Positions 27,424 through 36,011 of a stretch of DNA of 64,000 bases are shown in pieces. The translations under genes were made by a program, and so were the position numbers. This DNA is from CAVWQV01 sp963757115 (lineage in GTDB: Bacteria > Pseudomonadota > Alphaproteobacteria > Acetobacterales > Acetobacteraceae): assembly GCA_963757115.1 (NCBI GenBank), contig CAVWQV010000006.1, positions 620,001 through 684,000 on the forward strand, in the 5' to 3' direction. The stretch's first letter is position 1, and each line of letters starts with the position of its first letter. Below the pieces are notes generated by a model. It saw only the letters and a list, made by a program, of their open reading frames with translations, was not told the DNA's origin and ran no database searches.

Positions 27424-28560
27424 TCAGATCACTCGCTCGCCCCCGCACCATACCTGACGCACGATGGGCAGACCGTGGTGGACGCGCACGCGCGCGAGAT
27501 CGGCGCGCAGGCCCGGGGCGAGCTGGCCACGATCCAAGAGCCCGGCCATCCGGGCAGGCCGGTCCGAGACCAGGGCCACCGCTTCGGGCAGAGCGATGCC
27601 GTTGTCGGCCGCGCAGCGAAACGCTGCCTCAACGAGGCTCGCCGGCACGTAATCGGAAGCGAGCGCGTCGACCGCCTCACAGCGCACCAGATCGGCTGCC
27701 GCGACGTTGCCGGAATGCGATCCGCCGCGGACGATGTTGGGCGCCCCAGCGATCACCTCCATGCCGGCGGCCTTAGCCGCCTGCGCCGCACTCATGGTTA
27801 CCGGGAACTCGCTGATGCGGATGCCATCCGCCTGGTTTTCTGCCACTTCCTCGGCGGTGCGGTCGTCGTGGCTGGCGAGCGCAACCCCGAGGCCCGCCAC
27901 CCTGTCCAGCAGGGCGCGGCGGTTCGGCCCGCGCAGCCGCGCGCGCTGTTCCTGCATGGCCGCGAGCAGATCTTCCACCGCTTCGGGCGAGACCCCGTCC
28001 TTCCGCTTGAGGGCGCGCCAGAAGTCGACGTCGGCGTACTGCCCAACGCCGGGACTGTGGTCCATGAGGCTGATCATTCGGACGAGCGGATGCTCGGCCA
28101 CCGGGTCGAGCAAGGCGAGCATGTCGCTCGCCGGCAACTCGCAGCGAAGGTGGAGGAAATGCTCCGACTTCAGCAGGCCGGTCGGCGTGAGCGCGTCGAG
28201 ATCGGCGACACCCTCGCTGAACGTCCGCATCCGGCCCGGCTCTAGGCCAAGATCGCCCAGGCAGAGCGCGTCCAGCACCGTCGTCACCCCGGCCGCCGCG
28301 CACTGCGCGTCGTGGGCGATCAGTCCCGAGCGGGATGGCCAGCGCGCGTTACTGCGCGGCTGCACCTGCCGCTCGAGATTATCCGTATGCATGTCCACCA
28401 TGCCCGGAATAACGTAGTCGCCGCCCAGGTCCTCGGCCGAGGGATGCGACGACCGGGAAGGCTCGACGGCGGCAATCCGGCCATCCCGCAGGACGATCGT
28501 GCCGGAGATCACCGCATCACGCAGCACGAGCCGGGCGTTGGTTAGAACCGTCTCCGTCAT
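27424..28560 (-). CDS. phnM: Alpha-D-ribose 1-methylphosphonate 5-triphosphate diphosphatase PhnM
   Basis: 378 residues of the amidohydrolase superfamily. The metal site is visible as GMVDMHTDNLERQVQPR, the PhnM-specific form of HxH, followed by MDHSPGVGQY, ALASHDDRTAEEV and GAPNIVRGGSHSGNVAA. PhnM removes pyrophosphate from the C-P lyase intermediate. The rest of the pathway (phnGHIJK) is absent from the window and only a decayed phnL precedes it, so phnM with DUF1045 appears to be an orphan remnant or a fragment of a split operon. Start ATG 28560 is where homology begins. Confidence 0.9.
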   Translation of the reverse strand: MTETVLTNARLVLRDAVISGTIVLRDGRIAAVEPSRSSHPSAEDLGGDYVIPGMVDMHTDNLERQVQPRSNARWPSRSGLIAHDAQCAAAGVTTVLDALCLGDLGLEPGRMRTFSEGVADLDALTPTGLLKSEHFLHLRCELPASDMLALLDPVAEHPLVRMISLMDHSPGVGQYADVDFWRALKRKDGVSPEAVEDLLAAMQEQRARLRGPNRRALLDRVAGLGVALASHDDRTAEEVAENQADGIRISEFPVTMSAAQAAKAAGMEVIAGAPNIVRGGSHSGNVAAADLVRCEAVDALASDYVPASLVEAAFRCAADNGIALPEAVALVSDRPARMAGLLDRGQLAPGLRADLARVRVHHGLPIVRQVWCGGERVI

Positions 28561-28568
28561 GCGGCGTC

Positions 28569-28762
28569 CTACAATGGCGCGGCTTCGAATACTCGGTCGG
28601 TGACTGCTCCGCGGACCGCCCCATCGTTGAATACGCCACGATTGGCGTCCCGCGCGACTTGGCCTCGCGAAAGCGGCCAATAACCACGTCCCGGTCGGCC
28701 GCGTCCAGCGAAGCGCGCGGCCCGTCCAGCAGCTGGCCCGCAATCTCGCAGACGGCGAGAAT
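28569..28762 (-). pseudogene. phnL: phnL relic (C-P lyase ABC protein, C-terminal fragment)
   Basis: Directly upstream of phnM, one frame reads LLDGPRASLDAADRDVVIGRFREAKSRGTPIV and, after a one-base slip at about 28637, another frame reads GVFNDGAVRGAVTDRVFEAAPL and a stop. In order these match the end of PhnL: Walker B LLDEPTASLDA, REAKARG, GIFHDxxVR and ADR. The Walker B glutamate has become glycine, the frame is broken, and no Walker A or signature motif is found upstream. Unlike the other frameshifts here this one shows substitution decay as well, so it is a real relic. Confidence 0.7.
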
Positions 28763-28846
28763 TGTGGAGCCGGAACGGCAGGGCCCGACAGGAATGCCAG
28801 GCCTGCAAACACGCGCACGAATGGCCCGGCACAGACGCGAAAATCC

Positions 28847-28875
28847 TTGCACACGGTTTTGTGATCTGCTCTAAT
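28847..28875 (+). promoter_or_regulatory. Sigma70-type promoter for the ACP-like gene
   Basis: TTGCAC at 28847-28852, a 17-base spacer and TCTAAT at 28870-28875 make the cleanest promoter seen in the window. Transcription would start near 28882, about 20 bases before the GTG at 28903, which leaves room for the GGGAGG site at 28892-28897. Confidence 0.6.
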
Positions 28876-28902
28876 CACGGAGCTGTGAGTTGGGAGGTTG
28901 TG

Positions 28903-29190
28903 GTGGACGCCGCGGTCAACAACTTCGTTGCTGGCAAGGTCGCTCAGGTGCTCGGAGCGACCACTCACGTCGAAGCTTCGACCATCTCAGCATCCACCCG
29001 GCTTGCGGACGATCTGGCGCTGAGCCGGTTCGGCCGATTGAAGCTCGCGATCTTGCTGGAAGATTTATTCGACCTGGAATTGCCGGACGACGATCTCGCA
29101 GGCTTCGCCACGGTCGCCGACATCGTTCGTTACATCAGTCGACGCTACTTCCGAAACGTCGAACCGTCCTACGCCGCGGCGGCGGTGTGA
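28903..29190 (+). CDS. Acyl-carrier-protein-like protein lacking the phosphopantetheine serine
   Basis: 95 residues from GTG 28903, placed by a GGGAGG site five bases upstream and a good promoter. The pattern TRLADDLALSRFGRLKLAILLEDLF followed by LPDDDLAGFATVADIVRYISRR follows the four-helix ACP fold. The canonical DSL attachment motif reads SRF (Ser41-Arg42-Phe43), so the 4'-phosphopantetheine serine is an arginine. The protein cannot be a normal acyl carrier. It could be a structural or regulatory ACP mimic. It diverges from the phn remnant. ACP-fold assignment comes from the pattern only and should be tested by structure prediction. Confidence 0.65.
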   Translation: MDAAVNNFVAGKVAQVLGATTHVEASTISASTRLADDLALSRFGRLKLAILLEDLFDLELPDDDLAGFATVADIVRYISRRYFRNVEPSYAAAAV

Positions 29191-29267
29191 GCCGAGCCCG
29201 ACAAGGCCTTTCTCGTTCGTCGTTCGATCTGGTTGAACCGCGCATCTCGCCGAACTGATGCTGCCGC

Positions 29268-29519
29268 TTATCGGTCCTGCCGCTTATCTGCGAGACTATC
29301 GCGCGGTTCGGTCGAGCCGTTCACTCTCGGAAGGACGGGCGAGCCGGCCTGCGCCCTTTCCGCGTCGATCCTCCGCATCTCGCGGTAAATCGCTTCCGTT
29401 CGTTCGCTTGGCGATAACCGTTCCCATTCGCCATCGGGATGTTTCGCGCGGGCAGCCGCCACCGCGGTATCTACCGTGTCATCCATGCTCATGCCCATGT
29501 CACGCAATTGTATTCGCAC
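29268..29519 (-). CDS. Small hypothetical protein, charged and probably helical
   Basis: Up to 83 residues; I do not recognise a family. The start could be GTG 29519 or one of three ATGs at residues 8, 10 and 12. A TACAAT -10-like hexamer overlaps the first codons, which would favour the later ATGs. The segment MDDTVDTAVAAARAKHPDGEWERLSPSERTEAIYREMRR looks like a real alpha-helical protein. It converges with the ACP-like gene. Confidence 0.45.
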   Translation of the reverse strand: MRIQLRDMGMSMDDTVDTAVAAARAKHPDGEWERLSPSERTEAIYREMRRIDAERAQAGSPVLPRVNGSTEPRDSLADKRQDR

Positions 29520-29723
29520 AAAGTCGCATGGTGGATGCAGCGGATCGTGTGCCCAACGGGGTGGGAGCGAGCGATTTTTGGCGAACGTGACCGGCGGGCA
29601 CCGGAATGTCTGAGCCGCCCGCCTTCCGAGGCTCGAAAGCTCAGGCGCTTGGCCGGCTACAGCGCTAGCAACCGCGGCCGGGTAGCGGCGCTACCCTTTC
29701 ACAGGCGGAACGGAAGGCAAGAG
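29520..29723. other. Intergenic stretch, no gene recognised
   Basis: About 200 bases between the small hypothetical gene and the 26-residue membrane peptide. I see no convincing coding sequence, tRNA or long hairpin. It should hold the promoters of the two divergent small genes. Confidence 0.5.
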
Positions 29724-29804
29724 ATGCGCGGCATTTTGCTTTGGGTTCTCGGGATTCCCATCCCGATCATTCTCCTGCTCTGGCTATTCGGCGTTCTTCA
29801 TTGA
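29724..29804 (+). CDS. 26-residue hydrophobic membrane peptide
   Basis: MRGILLWVLGIPIPIILLL is the start of a single-helix peptide ending WLFGVLH. The ATG at 29724 has a purine-rich GGAAGGCAAGAG before it. Tiny proteins with the same WxLGIPIPIIxLLxLF pattern are widespread in proteobacterial genomes, usually unannotated. It is predicted to be inserted in the inner membrane; the function is unknown. The gene stands alone and converges with the acyl-CoA dehydrogenase. Confidence 0.6.
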   Translation: MRGILLWVLGIPIPIILLLWLFGVLH

Positions 29805-29837
29805 TCGCGACGGCTGACTAGCATCCGCCCGGAGGTA

Positions 29838-30974
29838 TCAGGCCACCGCTTGCGCCAGCCGGTTGAGATGGTGCGACGTGTCGCCGAACATGTGTTCGAT
29901 GACCATGATACGACGGAAATAGTGCCCGACGCTGTATTCTTCGGTCATGCCGATGCCCCCGTGCAGCTGGATGCCCTGCTGCGAGACGAACTTGCCGGCT
30001 TGCCCGACGCCCACCTTCGCCATCGAGATGGCGCGCGCCCGATCCACCGGGTCGGGCTCCTCCACGCTGACGGCCGCCAGCATCGCCATGCTCCGACCCT
30101 GCTCGAGCGCGACGAACATTTCCGCCGCGCGATGCTGTAGCACCTGGTTACGGCCGATCGGCTGGCCGAACTGCTCGCGCGTCTTGAGATATTCGAGCGT
30201 GGTGGAGTGGATGGTTTCCATCGCTCCAACCACCTCGGCCGCAGTCGCGGCGATGCCAGCCTCCATCACCCGCTCGATGACCGGCAGGGCCTCGCCTTCG
30301 GCGCCGATCAAGTCTGCCCGCCCCATTTCGACCCCGGCCAGCGCGATCTCGGCCGCGCGGGTTCCGTCCCGCATGGTGTAGCCGCGGCGGGCGACGCCAT
30401 GGCCTGTCGCGTCGACCAGGAAGAGGCTGATGCCGTGCGGGTCGTCCCGCTCCCCCGCCGTGCGCGCGCTCACGACGAGCTTGTCGGCCGTGTCGCCGTG
30501 GGCCACCACGCTTTTACCGCCCTCGATCACCCACCCACGCCCGTTCGGCTTTGCGGTAGTGAGCACATCGGCTACGTCGTAGCGCGCCTGGCGCTCGCCA
30601 TGCGCCCAGGCCAGCCGCAGCCGGCCTTCCGCAATCCGGGGCAGAAGTTCTGAGCGCTGCGCTTCCGTGCCGGCAAGTCGCAGAGCGGTGCCGCCGAGCA
30701 CGACGGTCGGCAGGAACGGCTCGACCGCCAGTGCGCGCCCGAACGCCTGCATGACAAGCATCACCTCGACCGGGGTGCCGCCGAAGCCCCCGTACTCCTC
30801 GGCGAACGGCAGACCGAGCAGGCCGAGCTCGGCGTATTGCGACCAAAGCGCAGTGCTCCAGCCCTCGGCCTCCTTGAGATAGCCTTTGCGCGCCTCGAAG
30901 CTGTAGCGGTCGGCAAGCAGGCGGCTGACGCTGTCCTGCAGCAGACGCTGCTCCTCCGTCAGGTCGAAATCCAT
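29838..30974 (-). CDS. Acyl-CoA dehydrogenase (small-subunit type)
   Basis: 378 residues. The N-terminus is MDFDLTEEQRLLQDSVSRLL and the middle domain is divergent, with AWAHGERQARYDVADV in place of the usual TEPxxGSD. The C-terminus has EYLKTREQFGQPIGRNQVLQHRAAEM and GGIGMTEEYSVGHYFRR. This fits the partner half of the heteromeric FadE-type dehydrogenases found in sterol, bile-acid or CoA-aromatic degradation. The catalytic base is not obvious. Its ATG overlaps the stop of the second dehydrogenase (TAATG), so the two are made together and may form one heterotetramer. Confidence 0.85.
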   Translation of the reverse strand: MDFDLTEEQRLLQDSVSRLLADRYSFEARKGYLKEAEGWSTALWSQYAELGLLGLPFAEEYGGFGGTPVEVMLVMQAFGRALAVEPFLPTVVLGGTALRLAGTEAQRSELLPRIAEGRLRLAWAHGERQARYDVADVLTTAKPNGRGWVIEGGKSVVAHGDTADKLVVSARTAGERDDPHGISLFLVDATGHGVARRGYTMRDGTRAAEIALAGVEMGRADLIGAEGEALPVIERVMEAGIAATAAEVVGAMETIHSTTLEYLKTREQFGQPIGRNQVLQHRAAEMFVALEQGRSMAMLAAVSVEEPDPVDRARAISMAKVGVGQAGKFVSQQGIQLHGGIGMTEEYSVGHYFRRIMVIEHMFGDTSHHLNRLAQAVA

Positions 30975-32180
30975 TACAGCCCCAACACCGCTTTGGTCAG
31001 GATGTTCTTCTGGATCTCGTTCGAGCCGCCGTAGATCGAGGCGGCGCGCAGGAACAGATACGCCGCCGTTGCTTCCGAGGCCCAGTCTGGGCCGAGCTCC
31101 GGCTCGTTGCTCGGCTGCGCGTCGCTCTTATGCCAGAACGGCATGGCGAGCGGGCCGCCCACGTCCATCGCCAGTTCCGTCGTCAGCTGCTGCAGCTCGG
31201 AGCCCTTGATCTTGAGCGCCGACGACAACGGGTCGGGCTTGTTGCCGCCCTGCTTGGAAGCGGCGGAGACCACGCGGTTCTGCGTAATTTCCAGTGCCTT
31301 GATGTCGACTTCGAGCTGCGCGACGCGCTGGCGGAACGCTCCATCCTCGATCAGCGGGCGGCCGTTCGAGCGCATCTCGCGCGCGTGCTCCACCGAGAAC
31401 CGCAGCCGTTCCTTCGACTTGCCGAGGCGGGCGATGCCGACCCGCTCGTTGCCGAGCAGGAACTTGGCCACGTCCCAGCCCTTGTTCTCCTCGTAGACGA
31501 GGTTCTCGGCCGGCACTCGCACATCATCGAAGAACACCTCGTTGAGGTGATGCCCTCCGTCGATCGAGATGATCGGGCGGACCGTGATGCCGGGCGTTCG
31601 CATGTCCACCAGGAGGAATGAGATGCCTTCCTGACGTTTCCGCGCCTGCGGGTTGGTCCGCACGAGGTACGAAGCACCAATCCGCCATGTGCGCGGTTGA
31701 GGTCCAGATCTTCTGGCCGTTGACAACGTAATGGTCGCCGTCGCGGCGGGCCGCCGTTTTGAGGGAGGCGAGGTCGGAGCCGGCCCCGGGTTCGGAAAAG
31801 CCCTGGCACCACCAGTCGTCGAGGTTGGCCGCGCGTGCGAGGAACTGCTTCTGCTGCGCTTGCGTGCCGAACTGGATCAGCACGGGGCCGATCATGGTGA
31901 TGTTGAAGCTCGACAGCTCGGGTGCGGGGGCCAACAGGTTCTCTTCGAGGAAGATCATGCGCTGGATCGGCGTCCAGCCCGGCCCGCCATGCTCCTTGGG
32001 CCAGCTGTAGGTGGCCCAGCCCTTCTTGTTGAGGATGCGCTGCCAGGTGACGACGTCCTCCTTGGAGGCGCGGTCTCCGAGGGACATGCGCTGCTTGATC
32101 TCGGCCGGGAGGTTGTCTCGGATGAACGCGCGCACCTCCTCGCGAAAGGCTTGCTCTTCCGGGGTAAGGCGCAGGTCCAT
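30974..32180 (-). CDS. Acyl-CoA dehydrogenase, one apparent frameshift near 31668
   Basis: 401 residues after joining. It begins MDLRLTPEEQAFREEVRAFI, followed by the conserved WCQGFSEPGAGSDLASLKT (flavin and substrate site) and GQKIWTSTAHMADWCF. There one extra base moves the frame, and the sequence continues LVRTNPQARKRQEGISFLLVDM to IYGGSNEIQKNILTKAVLGL at the end. This keeps all landmarks of the large partner of paired acyl-CoA dehydrogenases. It is co-transcribed with the smaller partner that follows. Acyl substrate unknown. It lies 36 bases upstream of the exporter gene stop. Confidence 0.86.
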
Positions 32181-32215
32181 TGGTTCCTCCCTCGCTGGTG
32201 TGGATTGTGCGGGCG

Positions 32216-35200
32216 TTAGGAGAAGCGGGCAAGATCGTGGCCGTCCTGGCGCGCGGTGAGCCTGGCATAGGCGCCGCCCGCGCGCCGTAAGGATGCCTCG
32301 GTTCCGCTCTCGACCACCCGGCCCCGTTGCAACACAAGGATACAGTCGGCGTCCCGGATCGTGGACAGGCGATGCGCGATCACCAGCGTCGTGCGCGCGC
32401 ACTTGAGGCGGTCCAGCGCTGCGCGCACCTGGGCTTCGCTGATCGTGTCGAGGTTCGAGGTGGCTTCGTCGAGCACCAGTATCGGCGCATCCTTGAGGAA
32501 CGCACGTGCGATCGCGACGCGCTGCCGCTGGCCGCCCGAGAGCTGCACGCCGCGCTCGCCGACGCGGGTCGCCAAGCCGTCAGGCAAGGACGCAACCCAG
32601 TCGCCGAGGGCCGCCTGCTCGACCGCGCGGGTGAGGTCGTCGTGGGAGGCGTCGGGACGGGCGAGGCGGATGTTCGCCTCTAGGGTGTCGTTGAACAGGA
32701 AGGCGTCCTGCGCGACGAGGGCAACGCGCCCGCGCAGGGCATCCAGACGCCAGAGGCGCAAATCCACCCCGTCGAGCGACACGCTGCCGGCATCGGCGTC
32801 CCAGAACCGCAGCAGCAGGTTCGCCACCGTGCTCTTGCCCGCACCCGACGGGCCGACCAACGCCACGGTGCCGCCCGGCCGCACGGCGAACGATACGCCG
32901 TGGAGGGCGGGGCGGTGGCGGCCGGGGTAGGTGAAGCGCACGTCATCGAACCGCAGTTCGGAGCCGCCGGACGGCAGGGGCGGGCTGAGTGGGCCGTCCG
33001 CAATGGCGACGGGCTCCCGCTGCACCGCCCGCAGCCGCCGGGTGGAGGCCACCGTGTCCGCGAGCTGCCGGCTCACTCCGGCGATCTCGGAGACGGGGAG
33101 GAATGCGGCGACCGCGGCTAGCACGAGCAAGGGGAGCAGACCGGGGGAAAGCCCGCCGTCCCGCACCAGCGCCGCCCCCGTCGCGGCCACCGCAAGGCCG
33201 CCGAGCGCGGTCACTGCTTCCAGGATCGCCGCCTGTCGTGACAGGTCGGCGAGCAGGGCACGGCGCGCTACACCGGCGCTGCGGGCGAGGCCGGTGAACG
33301 CATTGCCGCGCGCTTCGGTCGCACCGAACGCAAGCAGCTCTGAGAGCCCCTGGATCGTTTCGGCCAGATGCGCGCCGAGGCCGCCCAGGGCGGCCCGCGC
33401 CTCCGAGCCAAGCCGGTCGATGCGCGCCCGCCCGCGCAGCGGCGCGAGCAGGGCGTAGAGCAGGAACGGGAGCAGGACGAGAGCGAGCGGCCAGCTGAGC
33501 AGCGCCAGCAGCGCGAGGACGGAGACCGGCACCAGCACCGCCACCACCGCGGGGGCGACGGTATGCGCGTAAAAATACTCCACCGTCTCGATATCCTGGG
33601 TGGCTAGCGACACGATATCGCCAGCCCGGCGACGGAGCAGGTACGCGGGGGCCAGCCGGTCGAGCGTGGCGAACAGGGCGATCCGCATGGCCGCTAGCAG
33701 CCGATACGCCATGTCGTGCGCGAGGAATGACTTTAGCCAATGCGCCCCGGCGGCGACGGGCGCGGCAAGCAGCAGCGTGGCGACCAGCGGGGTGGGCATC
33801 AATCCGTTGCGTACCCGTGCGACAAGCAAGGCCCCGAGCGCGCCAACGCCGATAAAGGCCGCCACCCGAAGCACCCCGAGCGCGACGGTCAGCAGGAGGC
33901 GGCCACGCCACGGCCGGATGAAGCCGAGCAGCGAACCGAGCGTGGCGCGCCAGCTTTCGGTCGGTGTGGACTCGGGGGATCCGTGCGATCGCGCGTCCGG
34001 GTCGGACAGGCCGGGCTCCGGCATTGGGTCGGGCTCGATCAACGCCGATCCAAGCAGTGTCGAGGCCACCTCGGTCCGCGAGGGCGACCCGCCGAGCTGC
34101 GGCTGCATCAGCCGCGCATAAAGCCCGCCCAGCGCCAGCAGTTGGGCGTGGGTGCCGCTTTCCACGACCCGTCCCTTGTCCAGCACGAGGATGCGGTCCG
34201 CGTCGATCACGCTCGATAGCCGGTGCGCGAGGATCAAGGTCGTGCGCCCGCGCATCAAGCGGTTCAAGGCTCCCTGGATCGCGGCCTCGTTGCCGGCGTC
34301 GAGTGACGACAGCGCTTCATCGAGGATCAGCACCGGCGCGTCCCGCAGCAGAGCGCGGGCAATGGCGATGCGCTGCCGTTGGCCCCCGGAGAGGCGCGCG
34401 CCGCGCTCGCCGACCGGCGTCCCGTAGCCTTGCGGCAGGGCGGCGATGAACTCGTGCGCGTTGGCCGCCCGGGCTGCCGCTTCGAGTTCGGCGCGGCTTG
34501 CGTCGCGCTTGCCGAGACGCAGGTTCTCCTCCACCGAGCCGTGGAACAGGGTCGCGTCCTGCGGCACCACCGCGATGCGGGCACGTAACGAGGCGGGATC
34601 AAGCGAGCGGAGGTCGGCGCCGCCCAACCGGACGACGCCGCTTTGCGCGACATGTTCCCCCAGTAGCAGCCGCACGATGGAGGATTTGCCTGCCCCGCTC
34701 GGGCCGACGATCCCGACCCGCTCGCCCGGTGCGACGGCGAAGCTCAGGCCGGCGTGGGCCGCCGCGCGTGCGCCCGGATAGGCGAACCGTACCGCCTCGA
34801 ACGCGATCGCGGGAGGCAGGGCCGCGGCGCTCGCGCTGCCCCGCACGGAGGGCGCGGGCTCCGCATCAAGCAGGGAACGGATACCGAGAGCGGCCGAGTG
34901 GCCGAGCAGTCCCTGGTGCAAGACCGCCCGCAAGTCCCGCAGCGGACGAAAGATCTCGGTCCCCGCCATCAGCACGACCAGCAGGGCAGGGAAGGTCATT
35001 TCTCCGTGCACGACCCGCCACGCTCCCAACGTTAGGGCCAGCGCCGCGCCGAGCGCAGTCCCGAGGTCGACGACGCCGCGTGTGGCCACGCTCCAGCCGA
35101 GCACTGCAAAGGTTTGCTCGGACAACGCCCGCGCCTTGACGGCGAGCCGCTCGTGGTAGGCGCCGCTTTGGCCGAACGCCTTGAGGGTCGGCAGGCCCTG

Positions 35201-35806
35201 CACAGCGTCGAGGAACTCTTCGCCGAACGCCTTGAACGCCCGCGCCCGGGCGAGGCTCGAGCGGCGGTCTCGCACGCTGACCGCCATCGGACCGACCAGG
35301 GCAAGTAGCGCCGCCCCCAGCAACACGCACGCAACAGGCACGTCCCAGACCGCCACGAACCCGAAAATGGCGAACGGCGCCGCGACGGCGATCGCCAGCT
35401 GGGGCACGAACTGGCCGAAGAACGCCTGTAGTTGTTCCACTCCGTCGACCACGGCCAACATCACCCCGCCGGTGCGCTCGGCGCCGAACCAGGCGGGACC
35501 GAGTGCCACGATGCGCTCGTGCAGTCGCGCCCGGAGCGCTTCCTGCACGCGCGACGCCGTGCCGTGCGCGAGCCGCGTGCGCGTGTCGTCCAGCACCGCC
35601 CGGAGCACGATCGCGGCGCATGCCGCCGCGGCGGGAGCGGCTTGATCGCGCAGCGGCGCGCCGCGGAAAGCGAGCGCAAGCATCTCGCCCAAAAAGGCAA
35701 ACCGAGCAATCCCGGCCGCGAGCGCGACGAGGCCGAGCACCACGCCGGCCATCATGCGGCCACGCAGGCCGCGCGTTAGCGCCCAGAGGCGGCGGTCGAA
35801 ATACAT
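32216..35806 (-). CDS. cydDC: Fused CydD-CydC-type ABC exporter (thiol reductant export), 1196 aa
   Basis: One open frame encodes two complete ABC half-exporters. Half 1 (about 1-590) has six helices, EEFLDAVQGLPTLKAFGQ as in CydD, Walker A GPSGAGKSSIV near 365 and LSGGQRQRIAIARALL near 470. Half 2 (about 620-1190) has CydC-like LGFIRPWRGRLLL, RRRAGDIVSLATQDIETVEYFY, Walker A GPSGAGKSTVA near 980 and LSGGQRQRVAIARAFL near 1090. CydDC exports glutathione or cysteine, or handles haem, for periplasmic cytochrome assembly. Start ATG 35806 (MYFDRRLW) has GGGAGC upstream. cydAB are not in the window, so another export role is possible. Confidence 0.83.
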   Translation of the reverse strand: MYFDRRLWALTRGLRGRMMAGVVLGLVALAAGIARFAFLGEMLALAFRGAPLRDQAAPAAAACAAIVLRAVLDDTRTRLAHGTASRVQEALRARLHERIVALGPAWFGAERTGGVMLAVVDGVEQLQAFFGQFVPQLAIAVAAPFAIFGFVAVWDVPVACVLLGAALLALVGPMAVSVRDRRSSLARARAFKAFGEEFLDAVQGLPTLKAFGQSGAYHERLAVKARALSEQTFAVLGWSVATRGVVDLGTALGAALALTLGAWRVVHGEMTFPALLVVLMAGTEIFRPLRDLRAVLHQGLLGHSAALGIRSLLDAEPAPSVRGSASAAALPPAIAFEAVRFAYPGARAAAHAGLSFAVAPGERVGIVGPSGAGKSSIVRLLLGEHVAQSGVVRLGGADLRSLDPASLRARIAVVPQDATLFHGSVEENLRLGKRDASRAELEAAARAANAHEFIAALPQGYGTPVGERGARLSGGQRQRIAIARALLRDAPVLILDEALSSLDAGNEAAIQGALNRLMRGRTTLILAHRLSSVIDADRILVLDKGRVVESGTHAQLLALGGLYARLMQPQLGGSPSRTEVASTLLGSALIEPDPMPEPGLSDPDARSHGSPESTPTESWRATLGSLLGFIRPWRGRLLLTVALGVLRVAAFIGVGALGALLVARVRNGLMPTPLVATLLLAAPVAAGAHWLKSFLAHDMAYRLLAAMRIALFATLDRLAPAYLLRRRAGDIVSLATQDIETVEYFYAHTVAPAVVAVLVPVSVLALLALLSWPLALVLLPFLLYALLAPLRGRARIDRLGSEARAALGGLGAHLAETIQGLSELLAFGATEARGNAFTGLARSAGVARRALLADLSRQAAILEAVTALGGLAVAATGAALVRDGGLSPGLLPLLVLAAVAAFLPVSEIAGVSRQLADTVASTRRLRAVQREPVAIADGPLSPPLPSGGSELRFDDVRFTYPGRHRPALHGVSFAVRPGGTVALVGPSGAGKSTVANLLLRFWDADAGSVSLDGVDLRLWRLDALRGRVALVAQDAFLFNDTLEANIRLARPDASHDDLTRAVEQAALGDWVASLPDGLATRVGERGVQLSGGQRQRVAIARAFLKDAPILVLDEATSNLDTISEAQVRAALDRLKCARTTLVIAHRLSTIRDADCILVLQRGRVVESGTEASLRRAGGAYARLTARQDGHDLARFS

Positions 35807-36011
35807 CCCTTGCTCCCGACGATCGACGCCGATCATTCACCGGCGGAAGTCGGAGGGAAACCGGTAAGGCGGCGAGCCGACCCTTCTGTGTAGCCAGCGT
35901 GGGGGCATGGGGCACAACCCAGCTGGGCGAAAACGGAGCGAGATCTGCAGGACCTAGCCCCGGCTTTCTACTGCGGAACGCGGAGGGCGGTGTTTCCTGG
36001 TAGACTGCGGG

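Noticed and set aside
35840..35990. Possible cobalamin-type riboswitch upstream of the cydDC gene
   Set aside because: Fragments such as GGAAACCGGTAAGGCGG look similar to a B12-box neighbourhood, but the strand relative to the gene is wrong and the conserved GCCAGGAGACC core is absent.
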